Below are positions 1 through 8,168 of a DNA stretch of 19,353 nucleotides, piece by piece. Under the pieces are notes generated by a model. It did no database searches. It was given only the letters and a program-made list of their open reading frames with translations, and was not told where the DNA came from. Position numbers and translations under genes: made by a program. Origin of the DNA: an uncultured Xanthobacteraceae bacterium (GTDB lineage: Bacteria > Pseudomonadota > Alphaproteobacteria > Rhizobiales > Xanthobacteraceae); contig CATPCO010000409.1 of the NCBI GenBank assembly GCA_955652925.1, positions 1 to 19,353 on the forward strand, written 5' to 3'. Numbering within the stretch: the first letter of the stretch is position 1; every line of letters starts with the position of its first letter.

Positions 1-867
1 ATCGAAAATCTTCTGCCGCATCAACAAGGCGCCGATCGGCGCATAGCCACCGCCAAGCCCTTTTGCGATAGCGAGCAGGTCAGGACTGATCTCCTCCTGT
101 TCGCACGCATGCAAGGTGCCGGTGCGGCCCATCCCGCACATCACTTCGTCAAGGATGAGCAGGATCCCGTGGCGGTCGCAGATATCGCGCACGCGTCTGA
201 AATAGCCGGGCACCGCAGGCACCGCGCCCAAGGTGGCGCCCACGACTGTCTCGGCGACCAAGGCAAGGACGGCCTCGCCGCCAAGCTCCGCAATCTTGTC
301 TTCGATTTCCTGCGCCAGCCGTTCGCCATAGGCTTGCGGCGTTTCATCCTTGCGGCACCCGCGATATTCGTAAGCCGGAGCAACATGGTGCGTCTCGATC
401 ATGAGTGGTGCGAACTTTTCTCGCTGCCATTGCCGGCCGCCCACCGCGAGCGCGCCCAAGGTGTTGCCATGATAGCTTTGACGCCGTGCGATGATGTGGC
501 GCCGCTGTGGCTCCCCGCGCTCCACGAAATACTGCCGGGCCAACTTGAGTGCCGCCTCGATCGCCTCCGAGCCCCCGCTCACAAAAAAAACTTGGCCTAT
601 TCCCTGCGGAGCGCGCGCGACAAGATCGCGCGCCAGTTCCTCCGCCACCGCGGTCGTAAAAAAACTGGTATGGGCGTAGGCGAGCTGATCCAACTGATCC
701 CGCATCGCCGCCAGCACCTCGGGATGCGAATGCCCAAGACATGAAACCGCTGCTCCACTTGAAGCATCAATGTATTCCTTGCCCTCGCCATCGCGGATCA
801 TCGCGCCATGGCCGCTCCTAGCGACGGGATATCGGTGGCGGATCTGGCGATGAAGAATACGCGTCAT
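1..867 (-). CDS. Class III (omega-type) aminotransferase, 3' end cut by window edge
   Basis: The reverse strand reads open from ATG at 867 to the window edge, giving 289 codons with no stop; the C-terminal third is missing. It is a PLP-dependent fold-type I aminotransferase of the class III (ornithine/omega-amino acid) family, expected to move an amino group from an omega-amino acid or amine to pyruvate or 2-oxoglutarate in the cytoplasm. Visible motifs in order: the N-terminal GAAVSCLGHSHPEV (residues 38-51), the phosphate-binding SGGSEA (97-102), SYHGNT (131-136), the Asp that pairs with the pyridine nitrogen in LDEVMCGMGRTG (D240), and the presumed Schiff-base lysine in AIAKGLGGGY (K269). 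The start is fixed by an in-frame stop just upstream (883-885), although no good ribosome binding site is seen. It diverges from the HyuA operon, so it may share its regulation. Family assignment is firm; substrate unknown. Confidence 0.93.
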   Translation of the reverse strand, partial: MTRILHRQIRHRYPVARSGHGAMIRDGEGKEYIDASSGAAVSCLGHSHPEVLAAMRDQLDQLAYAHTSFFTTAVAEELARDLVARAPQGIGQVFFVSGGSEAIEAALKLARQYFVERGEPQRRHIIARRQSYHGNTLGALAVGGRQWQREKFAPLMIETHHVAPAYEYRGCRKDETPQAYGERLAQEIEDKIAELGGEAVLALVAETVVGATLGAVPAVPGYFRRVRDICDRHGILLILDEVMCGMGRTGTLHACEQEEISPDLLAIAKGLGGGYAPIGALLMRQKIFD

Positions 868-940
868 GGGATCGCGTTCAGTCTACACTGACTTTGCGAG
901 CCAAACGAGGAATGGCACGGTAGTGCATGGCAGGGATGGC
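868..940. promoter_or_regulatory. Divergent intergenic region with a candidate operator dyad at 878-891
   Basis: This 73-base gap separates the aminotransferase (minus) from HyuA (plus) and must hold at least one promoter if both are transcribed from here. It contains a perfect inverted repeat: TCAGT (878-882), spacer CTAC, ACTGA (887-891). A short dyad in a divergent catabolic promoter fits a GntR- or LysR-type regulator site, but no regulator gene lies in the window and no convincing -35/-10 pair is visible. A 14-base dyad can also arise by chance. Confidence 0.35.
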
Positions 941-3022
941 ATGACCTGGCGGATCGGGATCGATATCGGCGGGACTTTCACGGACGTGGCCCTGGTGGAC
1001 GATACCAGCGGGCGCATCGGCGTTGCCAAGGTGCCGACGACCCCGCATGAGCTCAGTGAAGGCGTGCTGGCCGCGCTCAACACGGCAATGGCACGCTATC
1101 AGGTCTCCGCCACCGAGGTGAGCCTGCTCTCCCACGCAACCACGGTGGTCACCAATGCCATCCTGGAGCAGACGGGGGCGCGAGCGGCGCTCATCACGAC
1201 GCGCGGCTTTCGTGATGTGCTGGAACTTCGGCGCTCGGCGCGCGCAAACCTCTATGATCTGTTCCAGGAGGCGCCATCCGTCCTCATTCCACGCCGCCGC
1301 CGGTTTGAGATCACGGAGCGCATCGGCGCAGATGGCTCCGTCGTGATGCCGCTCGCCGAAGCTGAAATCGATGAGCTCATTACGGCGCTCAACGCTGCCC
1401 GCGTGGCTGCCATTGCGATCTCGCTCCTATTTAGTTTTCTCAATCCGGAGCACGAGCGCAGGCTCGCGGCTCGCCTGCAGGCGGCCTTTCCCGAACTGCC
1501 GATTTATCTTTCCAGCGACGTTTTGCCTGAAATAAAGGAATTCGAGCGCACAAGCACGACCGCCGTTTGTGCCTATGTCGGACCTATGCTTGCTTCCTAT
1601 CTCAAGCGGCTTGAAGACATCACGCGCAGGAATGCGCTGCCGCCGCTTTATGTGATGGGATCGAACGGCGGCATCCTCGAAGCCGCCGAGGCGATCGCGA
1701 TGCCGGCGATGACGGTGGAGTCCGGCCCCGCAGCGGGCGTTGTCGCCGCGGCGCTGCTCGCGCGCCAGACCGCTCGAGCGAACCTCATCTCCTTCGACAT
1801 GGGGGGCACCACGGCCAAGGCGAGTCTCATTCGCGCTGGACGCTACGAGACCACACCGGACTATGAGGTCGGCGGCGGACCCAGCATGTCGCGCTGGGTC
1901 ACGGGAACCGGCCATCCGATCCGCGTGCCCGTGATCGATCTCGCCGAGGTTTCCGCCGGCGGTGGATCCGTTGCCTGGGTGGATCGGGCGGGGGCCCTGC
2001 GGGTCGGTCCCAAAAGCGCAGGCGCAGATCCCGGTCCGGTCTGTTACGGCCGCGGCGGCACCGAGCCAACGGTCACGGATTGCGACCTCCTGCTCGGATA
2101 TCTCGATGCTGGCTCACTGCTCGGCGGCGAGCTTGCAATCGATCATGCGGCGGCCGCCAATGCGGTGCGCACGCGGCTTGCCGAGCCGCTCGGCATCGAC
2201 GCGCGAGCCGCCGCGGCTGCTGTCATTGACGTTGTCAATCATGCGATGGCGGAAGTCTTGAAAATCGTGTCGGTCCAGCGCGGGCATGATCCCCGCGATT
2301 TTGTGCTGGCCGCCTTCGGCGGCGCGGGCCCCCTGCATGCCGGTGCGCTCGCCGGCGAGCTCGGTATCACCGAGGTAATCTGTCCGCCCATTCCCGGCGC
2401 CTTTTCAGCACTTGGACTCGTCGGTACCGACCTCAAGCGCGATTACGTGCACACGCTCCAAACTGCGGCTCCCGCGTTCGATCCTGCAAAGGTCGAGGCC
2501 GCATTCGCGGCGCTCGAGAAACAAGGAGCCGCCATGCTCGACCGCGCCGGCATTCCTTCTGCGCGCCGCCGTTTCGAGTGCTTCGTAGACACGCGCTACG
2601 CGCGGCAATCTTACGAGCTGCTGGTGCCGGTCCCCCGGCGACCGGTTGATGGCCCAACACTCGCCGAGATAAAGGAGAGCTTTCACGATTTGCACCTGCG
2701 TACTTACGGCCATGACAACCGATCCGAGCCGGTGGAGATCGTCAACGTCCGGGTCGCGGCGATCGGTGCCATTGCGCCGCTCACCATTCGGGACCAGCCG
2801 CGGCCGCCGGGCCTAAACCCGCTCAAATCCAGACGTTCGGTGTGGTTTCGCGAAACCGGAATGGTTGACACCGCAATTTATGACCGAGCGTGCATACACG
2901 CCGGCATGACTGCGCCTGGCCCGCTCGTGATCGAGTCCTTTGAATCCACGATTCTTGTGCCACCGGGATGGCAAGCTAAGATGAGCGAGGACGGGTTCGT
3001 GATACTCACCCGGATGTCATGA
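941..3022 (+). CDS. hyuA: Hydantoinase/oxoprolinase family protein, subunit A (HyuA-like, ATP-dependent)
   Basis: About 693 residues. It is the ATP-binding subunit of the HyuA/HyuB family (N-methylhydantoinase, 5-oxoprolinase, caprolactamase, acetone/acetophenone carboxylase relatives), which activates a cyclic amide or ketone by phosphorylation and works with subunit B in the cytoplasm. Visible are the ASKHA-fold phosphate loop DIGGTFTD (residues 8-15), SHATTVVTNAI, the GFRDVLELRR segment, SGPAAGVV (from residue 261), FDMGGTTAK (D286), SAGGGSVAWVD, and FGGAGPLHAG near residue 457. The frame is open back to an ATG at 866, but the family begins with MxxRIGIDIGGTFTD, and the ATG at 941 has an AGGGA just upstream, so 941 is preferred. 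Subunit B follows after 49 bases, then a transaminase. Which ring is opened cannot be told from sequence; a carboxylase-type role is less likely because no gamma subunit is present. Confidence 0.94.
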   Translation: MTWRIGIDIGGTFTDVALVDDTSGRIGVAKVPTTPHELSEGVLAALNTAMARYQVSATEVSLLSHATTVVTNAILEQTGARAALITTRGFRDVLELRRSARANLYDLFQEAPSVLIPRRRRFEITERIGADGSVVMPLAEAEIDELITALNAARVAAIAISLLFSFLNPEHERRLAARLQAAFPELPIYLSSDVLPEIKEFERTSTTAVCAYVGPMLASYLKRLEDITRRNALPPLYVMGSNGGILEAAEAIAMPAMTVESGPAAGVVAAALLARQTARANLISFDMGGTTAKASLIRAGRYETTPDYEVGGGPSMSRWVTGTGHPIRVPVIDLAEVSAGGGSVAWVDRAGALRVGPKSAGADPGPVCYGRGGTEPTVTDCDLLLGYLDAGSLLGGELAIDHAAAANAVRTRLAEPLGIDARAAAAAVIDVVNHAMAEVLKIVSVQRGHDPRDFVLAAFGGAGPLHAGALAGELGITEVICPPIPGAFSALGLVGTDLKRDYVHTLQTAAPAFDPAKVEAAFAALEKQGAAMLDRAGIPSARRRFECFVDTRYARQSYELLVPVPRRPVDGPTLAEIKESFHDLHLRTYGHDNRSEPVEIVNVRVAAIGAIAPLTIRDQPRPPGLNPLKSRRSVWFRETGMVDTAIYDRACIHAGMTAPGPLVIESFESTILVPPGWQAKMSEDGFVILTRMS

Positions 3023-3071
3023 GTAAACTGATCAGAGAGCGAAACATCCAGAACGCGACGGTGGGACCGCA

Positions 3072-4817
3072 ATGCAAGAGATCACGCGCGCAGCCGATCC
3101 TGCAACGTTCGAGATCGTCAAGAACAGCCTTTACAAGATCGCCGAGGAGATGCGGGTGGTCCTTGCCAAGACCGCCTATTCGCCGTTGCTCAAATCAGCG
3201 GGCGATTATTCCTGCGGTGTGTTCGACGCGCAAGGAAACATGGTAGCACAAGGACCTGACTTGCCTATTCATCTCGGCTCCATGCCCGACGCCGTTCGTG
3301 CCGTTGTGGCGGCGTTTGCATCGGACGTGCACGAAGGCGATGTTTTTGTTCACAACGATCCCTATTTCGGCGGCAGTCATTTACCAGACGTCAATGTGGT
3401 GCGGCCCGCCTTTTATGCAGGCCAGCTGATCGGCTATGCCTGCCTGCGCGCCCACTGGCCCGATGTCGGCTCTGCCACACCGGGAAGCTACGGCGCGGTC
3501 ACCGAAATATTCGGAGAGGGGTTGCGCATCCCTCCGCTGCGGCTGATCAGCCGCGGGGTCCTCAATGCCGACCTTGAGAAGCTGATCCTTGCAAATGTCC
3601 GCACCCCGGACGAGCGCAAAGGTGATCTCGGCGCTCAACTCGCCGCTACGTTGCGGGCAACCGAACGGCTGAACACACTCGCGGCGCGCTACGGCGCCCA
3701 GGAGCTTGTTCGCCAAATGGCGCAAGTGATGGATTATTCGGACCGCCTGATGCGCGCCGCCCTGATCGACCTGCTGGATGGAGAAGGCGCGTTCGAGGAC
3801 TTTTGTGACGGCGACGGCATTGCCGATGATGAGTCCGGCAAGGACGCGCGCTTTCGCATCCGCTTGTCCATCCGCAAAAGAAATGACCGCTTGATCGTGG
3901 ACTTCGATGGCACTGATCCTGGGGTCAAAGGTCCGATGAACGCCCCTCTTTCGGTGACGGCGTCAGGCGTTTTTTGCGGTCTCAAGACCGCCGTCGATCC
4001 GAACAATCTTATTCCGCCCAATTCCGGGTGCTGGCGCAGCATCGAGATCAGAGCGCCCAAGGGGAGCGTATTGAACGCGGAGTTTCCCGCGCCTGTCGTT
4101 TATGCAAATCACGAGATATCCCATCGCGTCGCAGACATGGTTATGGGCGCGTTGGCGAGCTTCATGCCCGAGCAGGTCATGGCGTGCAGCCAGGGCACCT
4201 CGGCCATCTTGACCCTTGGCGGGATCGATCCGCGTACCGGCCGCCACTACGTCTCGTATGAGACGGTCAAGGGCGGCTACGGCGCGCGACCCATCAAGGA
4301 CGGCATCAACTGTATTGCGAGCGGCATCTCGAACACCATGAATACGCCGGTGGAAGTCATGGAAACGGCGTTCCCGGTGCGCATCGAACGCTATGAGATC
4401 AATCCGGATTCGGGCGGCGCGGGGCGTTTTCGAGGGGGCTGCGGCGCACGACGGGTATGGCGCCTCCTCGCCCGAGCGGATGCAGTCGGTGCGCTGTGCA
4501 TGGAGCGAATGACTTCACCGCCGTTTGGGCTGCTCGGCGGCAAATCGGGAGCAGCTGCCGTGGTGACGCTCACAACGGCGGATGGGAGCACGCGACATCT
4601 GCCGAGCAAGGGCGCATTCAACGCCCCGGCAGGCTCGCTCATTGACATGCGCACGCCCGGCTCCGGCGGCTTCGGTCCAGTCACCGGGCGCGATCCGGCG
4701 GCGGTCGGCCGTGACCTGCTCGACGGCTATGTGAGCGAAGGCGCCGCAGTTCACGACTACGGCATTCCCGATCCGCAGGCATTGCTCAAAGCCGCGGCAG
4801 CAGAGGACAAGGCATGA
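3072..4817 (+). CDS. hyuB: Hydantoinase/oxoprolinase family protein, subunit B (HyuB-like)
   Basis: 581 residues, the usual length for HyuB. It is the metal-dependent partner that completes ring or amide hydrolysis after activation by subunit A. The expected metal-site pattern is present: D45 in SAGDYSCGVFD, H103 and D106 in GGSHLPDVN, and H128 with D131 in RAHWPDVG. Further family signatures are NDPYFGG (95-101), the central IVDFDGTDPGVKGPMNAPLS, and the C-terminal ETAFPVRIERYEI followed by GGAGRFRGGCG. A GGTGGGA at 3060-3066 sits five bases before the ATG. The last four bases (ATGA) overlap the start of the following aminotransferase, which implies translational coupling and a shared pathway. 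No truncation or missing key residue was seen. Confidence 0.94.
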   Translation: MQEITRAADPATFEIVKNSLYKIAEEMRVVLAKTAYSPLLKSAGDYSCGVFDAQGNMVAQGPDLPIHLGSMPDAVRAVVAAFASDVHEGDVFVHNDPYFGGSHLPDVNVVRPAFYAGQLIGYACLRAHWPDVGSATPGSYGAVTEIFGEGLRIPPLRLISRGVLNADLEKLILANVRTPDERKGDLGAQLAATLRATERLNTLAARYGAQELVRQMAQVMDYSDRLMRAALIDLLDGEGAFEDFCDGDGIADDESGKDARFRIRLSIRKRNDRLIVDFDGTDPGVKGPMNAPLSVTASGVFCGLKTAVDPNNLIPPNSGCWRSIEIRAPKGSVLNAEFPAPVVYANHEISHRVADMVMGALASFMPEQVMACSQGTSAILTLGGIDPRTGRHYVSYETVKGGYGARPIKDGINCIASGISNTMNTPVEVMETAFPVRIERYEINPDSGGAGRFRGGCGARRVWRLLARADAVGALCMERMTSPPFGLLGGKSGAAAVVTLTTADGSTRHLPSKGAFNAPAGSLIDMRTPGSGGFGPVTGRDPAAVGRDLLDGYVSEGAAVHDYGIPDPQALLKAAAAEDKA

Positions 4818-6199
4818 CCTACATTCCAAACTCGCTTGAAGCACGCGACATCGCAAGCCTGGTGCATATGCAGACCAACCTGCGCCGGCACCAGGAGGAA
4901 GGTCCGCTGGTTATCGCGCGCGGCCAAGGCTGTCGCATATTTGACGATTCCGGGCGCGACTACATCGAAGCGGTTGCGGGACTGTGGTGCGCCTCGCTCG
5001 GCTTTGCGTCCGAGCGGCTGGCGGCGGTTGCCTACCAACAGATGCGCAAGCTCGGCTACTATCATCTCTACCGGCATCGCTCCAATGAGCCCGCCATAGA
5101 ACTTGCAGAGACGCTGCTTGCAATCGCACCCGTGCCGATGGCCCGCGTCGTTTTTCAATGCTCAGGCTCGGAGGCGAATGACACCGCCATAAAACTCGCC
5201 TGGTACTACTGGCATGCGCTGGGTCAGCCGCAACGGACAAAGATTATCGCGCGCTCCATGGGCTATCACGGCAACACCTGCGCTGCGGTCAGCCTCTCCG
5301 GAAAGCCTGACATGCATTGCGGATTCGGGCTGCCGTTCGCGCCTTTCAAGCACACGGAGTTTCCGCATTACTATCGGCGTCACGAGCCGGGCGAGACCGA
5401 GGCGCAATTCTCCACCCGAATGGCCGCGGCCCTGGAAACGCTTATCGAGACGGAAGGCCCGGATACCATCGCCGCGTTTTTCGCCGAACCGGTCATGGGC
5501 GCTGGCGGCGCAATCGTTCCACCGCAAACCTATTTCGAGAAAGTCCAGGCGGTGCTGCGCAAATACAATATCCTGTTCGTCGCCGATGAGGTCATTTGCG
5601 GGTTCGCCCGCACCGGCGAGATGTGGGGCTCGCAAACCTATGAAATCCGGCCCGACATGGTGACCTCGGCCAAGGCGCTGTCCGCGGCGATGCAACCGAT
5701 TTCCGCAGTCCTCATCAACCAGCGCATTCATGAGGCGATGCTGGCGCAGTCGGACAAGTACGGAAACTTTGCCCATGGCTTCACCTATGCCGGGCACCCC
5801 GTGGCGGCTGCGGTCGCTCTCGAAGTGCAGAAAATCTATGCCGAAATCGACATCGTTGCGCGCGCCAAGCGCCTCGGCCCCGTGCTGCAGGCCGAGCTCG
5901 GACGGCTGCGCGAGCATCCGATTGTCGGGGATGTGCGCGGGGAGGGTCTCATTCTCGGCATGGAGCTCATGCGCGAGGGCGAAAAGCGCATTCCCTTCGA
6001 CAGCGCGCTTAACGTCGGCGCACGAATGGACGCCGCCTCGAAACGTCATGGCCTCATGCTGCGTGTCGTCGGCGATCGGCTCGTGTTTGCGCCACCGCTT
6101 GTGATTGAGGCCGAGGAGATTGAAGAAATCAGCGAACGGCTCGAGCGCGCGCTCGACGACGTCGCGCAGGATCTCAAGCGTGAAGGCGCTTTGAATTAG
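4814..6199 (+). CDS. Class III omega-aminotransferase coupled to HyuAB
   Basis: 461 residues, full length for class III PLP aminotransferases of the omega-amino acid:pyruvate type. Motifs: CSGSEAND (116-123) for phosphate binding, GYHGNT (from 150) with Y151 stacking on the cofactor, ADEVICGFARTG (D258), and the probable Schiff-base lysine K287 in TSAKALSAA; GFTYAGHPVAAA follows. The start overlaps the HyuB stop as ATGA, with AGAGGA at 4802-4807 as ribosome binding site. If HyuAB opens a lactam, hydantoin or related ring, this enzyme would turn the omega-amino acid product into a semialdehyde; no aldehyde dehydrogenase is in the window to finish that route. It is related only at family level to the truncated aminotransferase at the left edge and does not look like a recent tandem duplicate. 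Substrate unknown. Confidence 0.94.
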   Translation: MTYIPNSLEARDIASLVHMQTNLRRHQEEGPLVIARGQGCRIFDDSGRDYIEAVAGLWCASLGFASERLAAVAYQQMRKLGYYHLYRHRSNEPAIELAETLLAIAPVPMARVVFQCSGSEANDTAIKLAWYYWHALGQPQRTKIIARSMGYHGNTCAAVSLSGKPDMHCGFGLPFAPFKHTEFPHYYRRHEPGETEAQFSTRMAAALETLIETEGPDTIAAFFAEPVMGAGGAIVPPQTYFEKVQAVLRKYNILFVADEVICGFARTGEMWGSQTYEIRPDMVTSAKALSAAMQPISAVLINQRIHEAMLAQSDKYGNFAHGFTYAGHPVAAAVALEVQKIYAEIDIVARAKRLGPVLQAELGRLREHPIVGDVRGEGLILGMELMREGEKRIPFDSALNVGARMDAASKRHGLMLRVVGDRLVFAPPLVIEAEEIEEISERLERALDDVAQDLKREGALN

Positions 6200-6374
6200 A
6201 TTAGTTAGGGCGCGTACTCATAAATCGAGCTTGATCGGTGCGGCTTGATCGATGTCCGCTATGCCGCGATACGCCCAAATTCCGCTGCGCAGCGGGATGA
6301 CGCGATGTGCCACGACCGGCCATTAGCCAGTATCACTCTGCGCGAAGGCCGGCATCTGTGCCAGCGTGCCATCG
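6200..6374. other. Intergenic gap between convergent genes, with short repeats
   Basis: This 175-base gap lies between the convergent aminotransferase and DUF3050 genes. It holds a 9-base direct repeat, GCTTGATCG, at 6229-6237 and 6243-6251, and a perfect 14-base palindrome, CCGCTGCGCAGCGG, at 6282-6295 that could fold as a 5-bp stem with a 4-base loop. No U-tract follows on either strand, so it is a weak terminator candidate. No coding sequence with family features is seen. Confidence 0.4.
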
Positions 6375-7232
6375 TCAGGCATGCCGATTCCCGGTCACCG
6401 CGCCGAGTGCCGCGAAACGATGTTCCTTCAGGGCATCGAGAACGGAATCCCACAGCTTCAAGCGCGAGCGAATGCCGAACACAGCTGCTTCCTGGGCCTC
6501 GGTCCATTTGCGGGCGTCGTTGCCACAAATGCGCTTGATCATGTCAAAAGCCATGGGTCCATGATCGTCGCTGTCCACTTCGATGTGGCGGTCGAGGTAG
6601 TAGATAAAGCGATCCAGCCGCGCCGAGTTGCTATTACGCACTTCGACCACGAGATTTCGGAACATGTCCGGGACGACGTCCTCACGCCCGAATGCGAAGC
6701 ACGCCGCAATCTGGTGCAGAGCCCCGCTCTTTATGATGGAGAAAGTTGTCTCGACAAAACGTCGCGCACCTGAAGGCGCACCGCAGCAACCTATTGCCCT
6801 CTCGACGCTCTCGTTACGTCGTATCCGCGCAATAAAATCGTCAATCGCGCCGGTGTTGGCGCCGACCTGATGCATGGCGTCGAGATAGAGTTCAAAGTGG
6901 CTGCTATAACTGCCGTTCCCGGCCTCGTCGCTCTCTTCAGACATAACGATGTCATTGACCAGTCGGCGGATATTAGGATCTCCTTTTGGGACCCAGGGCA
7001 CTTCTACGCAGGACAGCATGCGCTGTAGGGATTTGAGCAAAGACATGAAATCCCACACGGCGAAGACGTGATGTTGCATGAAAATGCAGAGCTCATCGGG
7101 CGAGCGAATCTCAGTGTAAACCGGGTGCGCAACCAGCGCCTTGCGCTCGTCCTGGATACTCTGAATGAGCCTCTTTATGGGATCGCTCAACTTTCCATCG
7201 GCGCGGTTTGCGTCAGCGGTCCATAAGCTCAT
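6375..7232 (-). CDS. DUF3050 family protein (haem-oxygenase-like fold)
   Basis: 285 residues matching the DUF3050 pattern: YTEIRSPDELCIFMQHHVFAVW (broken here as YTEIRS then HHVFAVWDFMSLLK, 54-67), VPWVP, EESDEA (99-104), SHFELYLDAM (111-120), GREDVVPDMF (182-191) and the terminal YYLDRHIEVD with DDHGPMAFD (211-230). DUF3050 is placed in the haem-oxygenase-like structural clan, which includes TenA/PqqC and di-iron oxygenases; its activity is unknown to me. Clustered E, H and D residues (E114 and H121; E184; H216, D220, H224) could bind metal, which is inference. The start has a strong AGGAGGT (complement of 7239-7245) six bases away. The gene converges on the HyuAB operon and lies downstream of a methyltransferase gene on the same strand. 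By eye its GC content is lower than its neighbours', which may reflect transfer. Confidence 0.85.
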   Translation of the reverse strand: MSLWTADANRADGKLSDPIKRLIQSIQDERKALVAHPVYTEIRSPDELCIFMQHHVFAVWDFMSLLKSLQRMLSCVEVPWVPKGDPNIRRLVNDIVMSEESDEAGNGSYSSHFELYLDAMHQVGANTGAIDDFIARIRRNESVERAIGCCGAPSGARRFVETTFSIIKSGALHQIAACFAFGREDVVPDMFRNLVVEVRNSNSARLDRFIYYLDRHIEVDSDDHGPMAFDMIKRICGNDARKWTEAQEAAVFGIRSRLKLWDSVLDALKEHRFAALGAVTGNRHA

Positions 7233-7238
7233 CGCTTA

Positions 7239-7245
7239 ACCTCCT
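7239..7245 (-). promoter_or_regulatory. Strong ribosome binding site of the DUF3050 gene
   Basis: The reverse strand reads AGGAGGT, a near-perfect anti-16S match, six bases before the ATG at 7232. It fixes the start and predicts efficient translation. The 123-base gap up to the methyltransferase stop is long enough for a separate promoter, but none is convincing by eye. Confidence 0.7.
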
Positions 7246-7355
7246 ATGCGAACCCCGGCATCTTGCTTGCATCCGACGATGTCTGCAACGCGTCATTGTC
7301 GACCCGAGATAGCACTGGGCCACAAGTCTTCCATGTCCGTAGCACCCCCAATTTA

Positions 7356-8168
7356 TCAACGCAAAGCATGGATCACATAGGCTCGCATGCGGCCTTCGAT
7401 CGGACCAGTTCCGAATCGATCGGCCAGCGCCTGCGCGGCCTTGTTGGTGGCGTCTTCAAGCCGCGAGGCATCCCGTTCCGCAATTTCATTTCTCAGCGGA
7501 GTGCCCTGACAAAAGGCAATCGCAGGCTCACGCGGCGAAGGGGCAACGCTTTTGCCGTCCACCATTTCTACCGAAATCCTCGCAAATCCCGCCGTGGTCA
7601 GCTCCTCCCGAATCCTTTCGACGTTATGATAGCCATGCGGAGTGCGCGCCATGAAGCGAGGAGGATCGTTGGGAAAGACGCCAGCGAGTGCTTGCGTAAT
7701 GACATCGGCAAATTCGTTGTTGGCGATTTTGTCCCACACGTTGAAAAAGAAATTGCCGTCCGGCTTGAGGACGCGGCGTGCCTCCCGGTAACCCGCAACC
7801 TTGTCAGGAAAGAACATCACGCCGAACTGGCAGACGACGGCATCGAAGCTTTGATCCACAAACGGTAGCTCCAGCGCATCCGCCTGCCGCCAGCTGATCC
7901 GGTTGTCCGCTGATAGCCGGGACATTGCCCGATCGAGCATGGGCGCATTGAGGTCGGTGACCGTGATGCTCGCGCCGGCAGGAAGCTGCGACGCCATCGC
8001 GCGTGTCAGCACACCGGTTCCCGCCGCCGTTTCCAGGACATTTCCGGGAGCGACCCTTGTCACGCGCACGGCAAGATCACGCGCATAGGTTTCGAAAATA
8101 AGCGGAACCAGCAACCGGTCATAAATCTCAGGGATAGAACCAGCGAACACCTTATCGGTGGTTGTCAT
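7356..8168 (-). CDS. Class I SAM-dependent methyltransferase (Methyltransf_11 type)
   Basis: 270 residues. The Rossmann methyltransferase signature is clear: motif I VLETAAGTGVLT (44-55) for SAM binding, the acidic end of strand beta2 in VTDLNAPML (D72), ADALELPF (97-103), FDAVVCQFGVMFF (108-120), and the post-motif RRVLKPDGNFFFNVWD (131-146). The N-terminus SIPEIYDRLLVPLIFETYA is typical of a widespread subgroup related to ubiquinone/menaquinone methyltransferases. The frame stays open further upstream to 8726, but that stretch lies opposite the rhodanese gene and has no methyltransferase features. ATG at 8168 has AAGGA (complement of 8177-8181) eight bases away and starts at the conserved N-terminus. 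Methyl acceptor unknown. It may be co-transcribed with the DUF3050 gene downstream. Confidence 0.92.
   Translation of the reverse strand: MTTTDKVFAGSIPEIYDRLLVPLIFETYARDLAVRVTRVAPGNVLETAAGTGVLTRAMASQLPAGASITVTDLNAPMLDRAMSRLSADNRISWRQADALELPFVDQSFDAVVCQFGVMFFPDKVAGYREARRVLKPDGNFFFNVWDKIANNEFADVITQALAGVFPNDPPRFMARTPHGYHNVERIREELTTAGFARISVEMVDGKSVAPSPREPAIAFCQGTPLRNEIAERDASRLEDATNKAAQALADRFGTGPIEGRMRAYVIHALR

Noticed and set aside
109..744. Open frame on the plus strand across the left aminotransferase
   Set aside because: The reverse strand reads as a continuous class III aminotransferase with all its motifs; this frame has no family features.
866..940. Upstream extension of HyuA to ATG 866, which would place the two divergent start codons on the same CATG
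   Set aside because: Family proteins begin with the RIGIDIGGTFTD segment, the ATG at 941 has a nearby AGGGA, and the extension would remove the promoter gap.
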